Virus record (IMG/VR): IMGVR_UViG_3300037294_000190
Span: 1-33,344 of that record
Source: a virus
Length of the DNA: 33,344 nucleotides
Strand: one strand, 5' to 3'
The notes beneath the pieces are model-generated. The model worked only from the letters and a program-made list of their open reading frames with translations. It searched no databases and was not told where the DNA came from. This document shows positions 20,901-27,342 of this stretch, piece after piece (position 1 is the first letter of the stretch; the number at the start of each line of letters is the position of its first letter). The position numbers were made by a program, and so were the translations under genes.

Positions 20901-23900
20901 TTGGTTATAATCCGTATGTAGGTACAAATCAAATATGGCACGCAGGAAACTTAACTGATGCAAGTCAGTTGGGCAACAGTGGCGGATATGTCGGCGCTGG
21001 CGGCATTGCAACATTTCAATATGTAAGAACAACAGGCGGCGGCCTTGCTGATACTTCTGGAACATCATCAGCACTAAGAATCTATGCTCCTGGAGGAGCA
21101 GCATACGCTACTGGAACTAGTGCAGTAACTGGTGCTATTAAAATTCGGTTACCGCAGTATCGTTCATCTACAATGATGAGAATGACTGTCAAGATTTTCG
21201 AATACGCTGGTGGAACTGGTGCAGGAACTAGTAGAAGTATCGAACTAGGCGGATACAACTATGGTCCAGGCGGCTGGTATAACACTTTTGCTACACAAGA
21301 AACTGACGGTGGCGGAAACATTAATGTACGCTTCGGACATGACGGAACGAAAAATGCTATCTGGATTGGAGAAACCGGAACAGTATGGTCATACCCACAA
21401 ATTTTTGTTACAGAGTTTCAAGCAGGGTACAATAATTTTGGATATACACAATGGGTAGACGGCTGGTCGGTTAGTATAGACAGTAGTTTTGGTACAGTTG
21501 AAACCAACATAACTGCTGCAAGAATTCACACTAGCGATAACCTAACTAACCTAAGTCAGTTGACTAACGGTCCTAGTTTTGTATCTGCATACTATACAGG
21601 ACCTACTGACTTCCGTGGTGGCGATCACATGTTTACATCTGAAGGAACTGGCGCCAGCACTATCAACAACAGCACCTATGCTCTACAAGTTGGTCCCTTT
21701 AACAATCGTATTACAACTGCAAACAGTTACTACGGCGGTATTGCGTTTAACCATTTGTTAAACTACAGCGGCGGTACATTAAACGACGACAGCACAAGTT
21801 ATAATACTTCGCCGCATGCATGGATAGGTTTGCGATTGCATGATACTCCTGGTAGCGAACGAAGTTTCTTAGTATTTGCTACCAAGCCAGGTACTGGTAC
21901 TAGTAATGCTGGCGCAGACATACCTAACGAACGTATGACAATTGATCCAGTTAATGGATATGTTGGTATTAATGTACCTGATCCTACTCATAGATTACAT
22001 GTTAACGGTGACGTTCGTTTCCAAGGCAATAGTCGTGCGTACTTTGGTCCTAATAGTACATGGGGTGCAGATTTAATTATCGGCGGCAATGGTAGAACTG
22101 ACGCTACTAAGTCTACTGTGGCGGCAACTAATGGAAATTTACACATTGACGCTGCTAACGGCTATGATTTGTACTTAAACAATTACAGCGGCCGTCCTAT
22201 ATATGCAAGAGGCAGCAATACAAACTGGGACAGTGGTAATTTAAGTAATTTAAGTCAGTTGACTAACGGTCCGGGATTTATTACATCGAGCGGTTCAGCA
22301 GGCAGCATCAGTGGTGTCACTATTGATCGTATTGTTTACGGACAAAATTCTACTAAAACAACAGAAACCGGGTTAACACAAGCACTTTCTTCTGGATTCT
22401 ATAACGCCTATAACAACGGTACTCCTACAGGTACATGGTATACTGCAATACATGTTCGCCATACTAACACTGGTAATAATTACGGCGGCCAGATTGCAAT
22501 GAGTTTCTACAACGACGGTGATATTTACAATCGTCGCATTGAAAACGGCAGTTACAGTACTTGGCGTAAAATTTGGAACAACTTTAATTTAACTAACCTA
22601 AGTCAGTTGACTAACGGACCTGGATTTTTAGGCAAGTTTGGTAATACTTATTATCAATTAGATACATGGTTGCAAGGTACAGGAACACACGGCTTATATT
22701 TTCCAAGCAGTGGAGCAGGAACACGCTTCTATCCTAACCCTGCAACTTACGGTTCATTCTTAGTCGAAGGTGGCAAGGGCGGATATTGGGGCCAGATGTA
22801 TTTGACCAGCACAGGTCAGCAGGGTATGATGACCTCCGGAAACCTTGTTGGCTGGTACAATCATAGCGGTGGATGGAAGTTCCGTTTCAACAGCGGTGAT
22901 GTGTTCTACGTCTATAGTGCATCAAACGGAGGCGGCTCTGCAAGAACAGTATGGCATAATGGTAACTTAACTAACCTAAGTCAATTGACTAACGGACCGG
23001 GCTTTGTTACAGGAGCAAGTCAGTCATTAAGTTACAGAGGAGCAATAACAGGCGGCTCTCAAACAGAAGGAGTATTAAACTCCGGTTGGTACACAGTAAA
23101 CGAATCAGGATATGGCACATTCTTGTTCCATATGGGCGGCGCCACTTCATCTACTCGTAGTGTTCAAATGTATTTCCACTACGATGATCGCATGTGGATT
23201 AGAACTGGACGAGCCAGTGAAACACAATGGGACGGTGTTGGAAGATATTCTAGATTAGTATGGACCAATGGATCATTGACTAACCTAAGTCAATTGACTA
23301 ACGGACCGGGATTTGTTTCAAGTGGGAGCAGTCCTACATTCCAGGAAGTTTATGTCAACGGTTGGTTCCGTAACAACACTAGTGGCAACGGTTTATATAA
23401 CCAGGGAAACGCAAACCACTGGTATGCAAGCGCAGGCAACTACTGGGACACTGGGCTAACTACGTCTGGCGGTATTAGACTGCGTATTGGTTATAATGGT
23501 ACGGTTAGAGGACACTTATATTGTGATACTAGCAGCAACTCAGGTCTATTAAACCAAAGCGGCTCGTGGAAAGTTCGTGTTAATGGTAGCGACACTGAAA
23601 TTTACGATCTGTTATATTGGAATGATGGCCGTGGATACATCTTCTACGATAGAAACAATACTGGTTATTATGTAGACCCTGCAAGTACATCTAACCTTAA
23701 CGTTATTAACAATGAAGGTCAATATGGTAGATGGTGGGAACCAAAGGGCGTAGGTGGCGACAGCGGTAACGGTGGCCACGCATATAGAATTTTCCAAGAA
23801 GGCGGTGGCTGGGGATTTCCATATCCTGACTTACGTATTGCATTCCATACTGGTATTAAGTTTGGTGCAAACACAAGTTATGAAGGTATGCGTTTCTACA

Positions 23901-24571
23901 CTGATTACGATATGAGTAGTCGTGTTATGCAGGTCAACGGTAGTTCCAACTATATCTACATGGACCGCTGGATTAACGTTGCTGGTAGCCAAGGTATATT
24001 TTCTGGTACCAACGGTGCCCACTTTTATCCAAATAACGTAACTTACGGAGCATGGAGAGTAGACGGAACACGAAATGGTTGGTGTGGTATACACTTTACT
24101 ACTAGTGTAACGTTAATGATGAATAACAATGACGGTGGTATTCATCGAGAAGGTGATGGATGGAAGTTTTATTTTAATGGTAATAACATTTATGCAAGAG
24201 GAGAAGTTACTGCTTACTGGTCAGATCGTAGATTAAAACAAGATATTACTCCGTTAACAAAAGGTTCTGGTCTAGAACTTATTGATAAACTAGTACCATC
24301 TCACTTTGTTTGGAATGCATTAGCAAGAGAAGTAAATCCAGAGTTTAAAGAAGGACAAGAAGAAACTGCGTTAATTGCTCAAGAAGTGCAAGAAATATTA
24401 CCAATTGCTGTTGCTGAAAATAAAGCAGGTAGAAGAGCAGGTAAAGGTTCTAGCATGGAGAGTTATCTAACTGTTAAATACGATAAGATAACGCCCTACT
24501 TAATACAGGCAATTAAAGATCTAAAAGCAGAAATAGAAGAACTAAAGGAAAAAATAAATGGCTCTAATTAA
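17933..24571 (+). CDS. Collagen-like tail fibre with C-terminal S74 self-cleaving chaperone
   Basis: This 2212-residue protein contains, in order: an N-terminal segment; collagen-like Gly-X-Y blocks at residues ~54-160 (about 35 triplets, mostly GAT) and ~244-357 (about 38 triplets), split by an ~80-residue non-collagen domain; a lectin-like beta sandwich (~358-520); and several fibre modules. A pyocin-knob-like domain spans ~1453-1547. Five close and one degenerate copies of NLTNLSQLTNGPGF lie between residues ~1000 and ~1800. The C-terminus is a peptidase S74 intramolecular chaperone. The dyad is visible as Ser2097 and Lys2102 in SDRRLKQDI, and the domain ends in a coiled coil. In the family, this domain trimerises the fibre and then cuts itself off before the Ser, here releasing 116 residues. 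This is the best candidate for the main receptor-binding fibre. Confidence 0.9.
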   Translation: MAINFDTNTPGSVTLKSPSTGTVTLTLPDTANTSGWQLVLADNTGTLEFVPPGTGASGVAGVDGATGATGPIGASGATGATGPVGASGAAGANGSTGATGPIGSTGLSGTVGNAGSTGATGFTGATGATGATGFTGATGGIGATGAAGGAGSAGATGASGLGYDVTSTTSHPTAVGTRTFTVNKANAYVIGGRVQITSTAVPTNYIQGTVTGIVGLNITVSVDSVAGFPGQTYSSWKFSVAGLNGTTGATGQTGAFGSTGATGPGGNTGNDGATGATGIQGNQGSTGATGPQGASGSAGGAGNQGSTGATGYTGTTGATGATGLQGTTGATGPSGVGGTTGATGFNGSTGATGPRGAGTWTPILGTGVSSTDYTVFTKTGGSNGAWDVHVYSAEGFVRGAAVAARAGGTATYRVMFGLNSDPAANASFSSIDYSYYMNNGSVAIYESGASVAGSWGTYTTSTEFQITYDGYFVRYYKDGVMQREVSRIMGTALYFDSSFNYTNNSLTNVSFGMAGELGPEGAAGAGIGAGGANQVIYKDSGNLFAGSNNLTFNGSNLNIGGALQFDGKINWDSTTGTTQKGSPTIAFHSVRSGLKHPSYLDENFLSGSNNINVYNNSGGSNVTITRTANNSTINAPTTSGYVLTINHTGTVASPGFGGFYFAVGTRANAILVSTFTAKLPTGRTINWGSNAIGTNGTSYWLTNNTGTGKWEEYSYVVICGNSGSFSSTHFFYVTGGAAPSAGAPLTWYLASSAIYDVTDQRSDVLYLDRVGSTPNIKGYGEGQIIIDGSTTGKGVYLNHYVNGNVYAASGGGKLAVGGGTGPTYTLDVYGTGAVRDYFRITNAGGAQKLLMGNQDSSGTNNPNIITAANGTLSFGTGNTWATSGGTVSNFATFASAGATIVAGSGTTPALKINPGGNSWSEGIRINPSPGGWSGLYLPSTADVTGGTWLIGKAGGLANQFILMKNGFTGSVAVRSDAAFDVSSTTGRFTFGYNPYVGTNQIWHAGNLTDASQLGNSGGYVGAGGIATFQYVRTTGGGLADTSGTSSALRIYAPGGAAYATGTSAVTGAIKIRLPQYRSSTMMRMTVKIFEYAGGTGAGTSRSIELGGYNYGPGGWYNTFATQETDGGGNINVRFGHDGTKNAIWIGETGTVWSYPQIFVTEFQAGYNNFGYTQWVDGWSVSIDSSFGTVETNITAARIHTSDNLTNLSQLTNGPSFVSAYYTGPTDFRGGDHMFTSEGTGASTINNSTYALQVGPFNNRITTANSYYGGIAFNHLLNYSGGTLNDDSTSYNTSPHAWIGLRLHDTPGSERSFLVFATKPGTGTSNAGADIPNERMTIDPVNGYVGINVPDPTHRLHVNGDVRFQGNSRAYFGPNSTWGADLIIGGNGRTDATKSTVAATNGNLHIDAANGYDLYLNNYSGRPIYARGSNTNWDSGNLSNLSQLTNGPGFITSSGSAGSISGVTIDRIVYGQNSTKTTETGLTQALSSGFYNAYNNGTPTGTWYTAIHVRHTNTGNNYGGQIAMSFYNDGDIYNRRIENGSYSTWRKIWNNFNLTNLSQLTNGPGFLGKFGNTYYQLDTWLQGTGTHGLYFPSSGAGTRFYPNPATYGSFLVEGGKGGYWGQMYLTSTGQQGMMTSGNLVGWYNHSGGWKFRFNSGDVFYVYSASNGGGSARTVWHNGNLTNLSQLTNGPGFVTGASQSLSYRGAITGGSQTEGVLNSGWYTVNESGYGTFLFHMGGATSSTRSVQMYFHYDDRMWIRTGRASETQWDGVGRYSRLVWTNGSLTNLSQLTNGPGFVSSGSSPTFQEVYVNGWFRNNTSGNGLYNQGNANHWYASAGNYWDTGLTTSGGIRLRIGYNGTVRGHLYCDTSSNSGLLNQSGSWKVRVNGSDTEIYDLLYWNDGRGYIFYDRNNTGYYVDPASTSNLNVINNEGQYGRWWEPKGVGGDSGNGGHAYRIFQEGGGWGFPYPDLRIAFHTGIKFGANTSYEGMRFYTDYDMSSRVMQVNGSSNYIYMDRWINVAGSQGIFSGTNGAHFYPNNVTYGAWRVDGTRNGWCGIHFTTSVTLMMNNNDGGIHREGDGWKFYFNGNNIYARGEVTAYWSDRRLKQDITPLTKGSGLELIDKLVPSHFVWNALAREVNPEFKEGQEETALIAQEVQEILPIAVAENKAGRRAGKGSSMESYLTVKYDKITPYLIQAIKDLKAEIEELKEKINGSN
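18094..19005 (+). repeat. Collagen-like Gly-X-Y coding repeats in two blocks
   Basis: The two blocks (about 18094-18415 and 18661-19005) are dominated by GAT, GST and GPx triplets. Proline occurs only in the X position. The 18416-18660 segment encodes a non-collagen domain. Confidence 0.9.
24221..24568 (+). other. S74 intramolecular chaperone auto-processing domain
   Basis: The domain encodes SDRRLKQDI with the Ser/Lys dyad, a later IAQEVQEILP motif, a YDKITPYLIQAIKDLK helix and a heptad-type C-terminal coiled coil. Predicted self-cleavage is just before the Ser codon at 24221. Confidence 0.9.
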
Positions 24572-24956
24572 AAGTGTTGAACTAGCAAATGGAATTATTG
24601 CTGATCAAGCATACCACGTAGTTAGCGATGTAATTACATTCAAAATTCCATCAGACAAACCTGATCCCGGCGGTGTCAGGCCGGACAGTGCGCCTGACCA
24701 TGTGTGGAAAAAAGGATACTACGGACGAGTGTGTGTTAAAGTGTATTATAACAAAACGGCAAGAGATGCAGGCAAATCTGCTATTTTAAATATAGGAGTG
24801 TATCCTACTGATATACCCGCAGATTTACAAGCAGAAACAAAAACTGAATCTAACTTAATTTGCACGTTAGATATAAATTCATCTGCTAGTATTATTGAGC
24901 AAGCGTATTCTTACTTAAAAACTCTTGATTATTATGCAGATACAGTAGAGGAATAA
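24558..24956 (+). CDS. Conserved short phage protein, possible fibre accessory
   Basis: This 132-residue protein overlaps the fibre gene by 14 bases. AAAGGA about eight bases before the ATG lies inside the fibre coding sequence, so translation is probably coupled. The pattern (VELxxGIxxxxAYHVVSDV, then VKVYYNKTARDAGKS, then AYSYLKTL near the end) matches a recurrent class of ~130-residue phage structural proteins found beside tail genes. No enzymatic motif, signal peptide or membrane segment is visible. Position directly after a long fibre suggests a fibre accessory or assembly role, but this is inference from location. Confidence 0.75.
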   Translation: MALIKSVELANGIIADQAYHVVSDVITFKIPSDKPDPGGVRPDSAPDHVWKKGYYGRVCVKVYYNKTARDAGKSAILNIGVYPTDIPADLQAETKTESNLICTLDINSSASIIEQAYSYLKTLDYYADTVEE

Positions 24957-24957
24957 T

Positions 24958-25362
24958 ATGTCAGTAACTTATACTTGGCGAATCACCGGACTTAGAACTA
25001 AAACTGAAGGCAGTAATACTGACGCAGTTGTCCAAACTCACTGGGAAAAAATAGGAACAGATGAACACGGTCATACTGCTTCTTTTATAGGGGCAACGCC
25101 CTTTACATCAGTTAATGTGCCAGAAGGAGAATTTTTACCTTTTTCTCAATTAACTGAGGAAGTTGTATTAAGTTGGATTCAAACAACGATAGATTCTAAT
25201 CCATCATATAAAGCACACATAGATGAAAGAATTCAAAAGAAACTTGATTACTATCATGTAAGCGAACCTAACTTACCATGGAATAACGAACCTTCAGTTG
25301 CGCCGATTCCGGAAACTAGAGATATTAACGATCCAAACGAATTACCCGGATCTGAACGATAA
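24958..25362 (+). CDS. DUF7936-like small protein, paralogue 1 of 3
   Basis: This 134-residue protein starts one base after the previous stop, with GAGGA at 24948-24952. It opens with VTYTWRI, continues through 'TDAVVQTHWEKIGTDEHGHTASFIG', and has the family hallmark 'FLPFSQLTEEVVLSWIQ'. The same scaffold (YxW start, VV(Y/Q) strand, T-G-D/E-x-G turn, L/A-x-L-T then a helix with W) recurs in the genes at 25634 and 26590. The C-terminal tail is Pro- and acid-rich. This family is common in marine T4-like phages, with unknown function. The DUF number is recalled from memory and needs a profile search. Confidence 0.75.
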   Translation: MSVTYTWRITGLRTKTEGSNTDAVVQTHWEKIGTDEHGHTASFIGATPFTSVNVPEGEFLPFSQLTEEVVLSWIQTTIDSNPSYKAHIDERIQKKLDYYHVSEPNLPWNNEPSVAPIPETRDINDPNELPGSER

Positions 25363-25385
25363 TTTTATTGTTCATTATCTACATA

Positions 25386-25393
25386 CATAAATA
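25386..25393 (+). promoter_or_regulatory. Probable late promoter CATAAATA
   Basis: It matches TATAAATA at seven of eight positions. It lies in the 55-base gap before the gene at 25418, 25 bases upstream of its ATG. Confidence 0.65.
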
Positions 25394-25417
25394 ATTTTAT
25401 CTTAACGGAGATATAAA

Positions 25418-25603
25418 ATGAACCCAGATCAAAAAATTGAATTGTCTTTAGACATTAACGCACTTAACACTGTTATGGCAGGCTTAGGTAAATTACCATA
25501 CGAGCAATGTTTTGCAGTAGTTGACGAAATTAGACAACAAGTAGGACCTCAAATCCAGCAGCAAGGCGGCAGCGGAGCAATGGGACCCGGCTCAGAACAC
25601 TAA
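25418..25603 (+). CDS. 61-residue conserved hypothetical protein
   Basis: This short gene has a good ribosome site (CGGAG ending at 25410, seven bases before ATG) and its own probable late promoter. Residues 1-45 look helical (LDINALNTVMAGLGKLPYEQ, then VVDEIRQQV). The C-terminal ~16 residues are Gly/Gln-rich and probably disordered. Similar ~45-60-residue proteins with a 'VxxILxxLxxLP' pattern occur in marine phages, without known function. No transmembrane segment is visible. Confidence 0.7.
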   Translation: MNPDQKIELSLDINALNTVMAGLGKLPYEQCFAVVDEIRQQVGPQIQQQGGSGAMGPGSEH

Positions 25604-25606
25604 ATA
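25599..25606 (+). promoter_or_regulatory. Possible late promoter ACTAAATA
   Basis: This octamer overlaps the preceding stop codon and lies 28 bases before the ATG at 25634. The same octamer precedes the tail sheath gene at 31794. It matches the T4 consensus at six of eight positions. Confidence 0.45.
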
Positions 25607-25633
25607 CAGTATTAATTTTATCGGAGATAAAAA

Positions 25634-26017
25634 ATGGCTGTAACTTATGACTGGGGCGTAGAAACTATAGAGATGTACGAAGAGTACAATGGTTTAGAAA
25701 ATGTAGTATATCGAGTAGTATGGAAGTGTACTGCGACTGGAGATAACGGCGTAGTAAAAGATCAAATCGGAGTAGTTGATTTAAACTTACCTACAACATC
25801 AACTGGATATGTTTCAATTGCTGAATTACCGAGAACACAGATTGTAGATTGGGTTAAATCTAAAGTTGCAGTTTCTGTAGTTGAGAGAAGTTTAGTTCCT
25901 CAAAGCAAGACTGTAAGTTTTATGGACACTACATCAACTACAGTTACTGTTGCAGAGCAAATTGCTGCTAACCAAGCGCAACAAGCGTCTGATACGCCAA
26001 CTCCAGATCCAGTCTAA
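25634..26017 (+). CDS. DUF7936-like small protein, paralogue 2 of 3
   Basis: This 127-residue protein is preceded by CGGAG at 25622-25626. It opens with VTYDWGVETIEMYEEYNGLENVVY-type sequence, followed by a WKCTATGDNG turn, IGVVDLNLP and a helix IVDWVKSKV. This follows the same order as the genes at 24958 and 26590 with low identity. Compared with paralogue 1, it lacks the 'PF' before the last helix and has a Thr/Ala/Gln-rich tail. Function is unknown. The next gene starts four bases after the stop without a clear ribosome site, which suggests translational coupling. Confidence 0.75.
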   Translation: MAVTYDWGVETIEMYEEYNGLENVVYRVVWKCTATGDNGVVKDQIGVVDLNLPTTSTGYVSIAELPRTQIVDWVKSKVAVSVVERSLVPQSKTVSFMDTTSTTVTVAEQIAANQAQQASDTPTPDPV

Positions 26018-26020
26018 TAA

Positions 26021-26581
26021 ATGCAAGGCGAATGGGCTTATCTTAAAAGTCATTTTTCGGTAGAACAATGCAATACTATAATTAGCAAAGCATTACAACT
26101 GCCAGAAATGCAAGGTAAGATGGGTCCAGACAACAGCAAAGTTACTGATTGGCGTCGAAGTACAATACGTGGTATAATGAGAACTCCCGAATGGGAGTTT
26201 CTCTATAAAGAAATAGATGAATTAACTGCAAAAGTTAATGCAGATTGGTTTCAATTAGATTACACCCATCTTCCTGCAATACAATTTGCATCGTATGATG
26301 AAAAAGAACAAGGATGTTATAAAAGACATTGTGATACTTTTTTAGCACCTTTACCTACACACAGAAAAATAAGTTTTACTGTTCAACTATCAGATGAAAA
26401 TAGTTATGAAGGCGGAGATCTTTGTTTTTATGATGTATGTGCATTACCTAATCAAGAAAATATGCGAGTTAGAGGCACCGTTTGTTTCTTTCCTAGCATT
26501 GTGTTTCATGAAGTTAAGCCAGTAACAACCGGCATTCGACATAGCCTTGCTGGATGGTACGAAGGTCCTCATTGGAGGTAA
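26021..26581 (+). CDS. 2OG-Fe(II) oxygenase, prolyl-4-hydroxylase-like
   Basis: This 186-residue protein belongs to the 2-oxoglutarate/Fe(II) dioxygenase superfamily. The iron-binding triad is visible as His103, Asp105 (YKRHCDTF) and His163 (VFHEVKPV). Arg173 (GIRHSLAGWYEG) is in the place of the 2-oxoglutarate-binding residue. Length and order fit the stand-alone P4H-like proteins frequent in marine T4-like phages. Such enzymes hydroxylate protein side chains or small molecules, and the substrate here is unknown. It sits among fibre-associated genes, 1.4 kb after a collagen-like fibre, so a virion protein is one possible substrate (inference). No Shine-Dalgarno is seen; its ATG follows the previous stop by three bases (TAATAAATG), suggesting re-initiation. 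Confidence 0.85.
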   Translation: MQGEWAYLKSHFSVEQCNTIISKALQLPEMQGKMGPDNSKVTDWRRSTIRGIMRTPEWEFLYKEIDELTAKVNADWFQLDYTHLPAIQFASYDEKEQGCYKRHCDTFLAPLPTHRKISFTVQLSDENSYEGGDLCFYDVCALPNQENMRVRGTVCFFPSIVFHEVKPVTTGIRHSLAGWYEGPHWR

Positions 26582-26589
26582 ATACTACT

Positions 26590-26913
26590 ATGATTACTTA
26601 CGAATGGGATTTTCCGAGATTTCAAACTAGACCTTCACAGGACGGTTTAAGTGATGTTGTCTACAATATTGAATATGTACTTACTGGTCATGATGGCGAA
26701 GGCCATGGGCATCAGTTATTTGGTAATGTTGATGTAGGTAGTCCAGAAGCCGACTCATTTAAACCATTTAGATTACTAACACAACAAGTGGTAGAAACTT
26801 GGGTAATAGATGCGTTAGGCGAAGAATTGCTAAACGATTTAAAAGAAGTGATCACTAATCAAATTGATTCTCAACGATTGCCTGCAACTTCCACTTTAAA
26901 TAGACCTTGGTAA
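26590..26913 (+). CDS. DUF7936-like small protein, paralogue 3 of 3
   Basis: The ATG at 26590 was chosen because it gives the family start MITYEWDF and follows GGAGG at 26574-26578. An in-frame earlier start at 26554 would lie inside the oxygenase gene and add 12 unrelated residues. The 107-residue product contains GLSDVVYNIEYVLTGHDGEG, FGNVDVGSPEA, then FKPFRLLTQQVVETWVIDAL, aligning closely with the gene at 24958. It is the shortest copy. Its stop abuts the stop of the convergent Nudix gene with no spacer. Function is unknown. Confidence 0.75.
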   Translation: MITYEWDFPRFQTRPSQDGLSDVVYNIEYVLTGHDGEGHGHQLFGNVDVGSPEADSFKPFRLLTQQVVETWVIDALGEELLNDLKEVITNQIDSQRLPATSTLNRPW

Positions 26914-27342
26914 TTAACCAATAATATCAAACAATAATTCTATTTTAGTTTTATTAGTCTTGTTTGTAAGACTGCGTTTTACACCTTGATGTAAAGGTTT
27001 AGGCCAATGAGTTAAGTCACACCATGCATACCCTACATGTTCATTGTTAAGTGTAGGAATAAATTCTCGATCAATGATTAAAATATAAGTGTGATAATAA
27101 AAGTGTTGATCTTCACTTGTAAACAATTCTAACGGAATTGTTTTTCTAATGGTGGGAGTTTTTCCCACTTCTTCTGATATTTCTCTTTCAAGTGCAGCAT
27201 ACGGCGTAGTATCAGATTCTTCTTTTTTTCCTCCGACAATACCCCAAGTTCCTGCAGTTTTACCTTGATTTCTCAATAAGAATAAAAATCTTTTTGTGTC
27301 TTTAGCAAGAAAAAGTCCACCACTTGCAATAATATCGGTCAT
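26914..27342 (-). CDS. Nudix hydrolase
   Basis: The protein is 142 residues from the ATG at 27342, or 147 from an upstream in-frame ATG at 27357. The shorter start is preferred because it forms a classic ATGA overlap with the gp15-like stop; neither start has a well-spaced ribosome site. A Nudix box is visible as GGKKEESDTTPYAALEREIS followed by EEVG. The REISEEVG half keeps the metal-binding glutamates (Glu54, Glu57, Glu58). The first half has Asp in place of the canonical Glu and one extra residue before the Arg. Nudix enzymes cleave nucleoside diphosphate-linked compounds; the substrate (oxidised nucleotide, NAD-like cofactor or RNA cap) cannot be told. It is the last gene of a minus-strand operon with neck proteins. 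Confidence 0.85.
   Translation of the reverse strand: MTDIIASGGLFLAKDTKRFLFLLRNQGKTAGTWGIVGGKKEESDTTPYAALEREISEEVGKTPTIRKTIPLELFTSEDQHFYYHTYILIIDREFIPTLNNEHVGYAWCDLTHWPKPLHQGVKRSLTNKTNKTKIELLFDIIG

Noticed and set aside
25358-25379. GATAAT/ATTATC inverted repeat after the gene ending at 25362
   Set aside because: A 6-bp AT-rich stem with a 10-nt loop and no T-tract is too weak to call a terminator.
26577-26584. GGTAAATA as a late promoter for the gene at 26590
   Set aside because: It overlaps the ribosome site GGAGG and the upstream stop codon and would place transcription at the ATG. With only six of eight matches in AT-rich DNA, chance is more likely.
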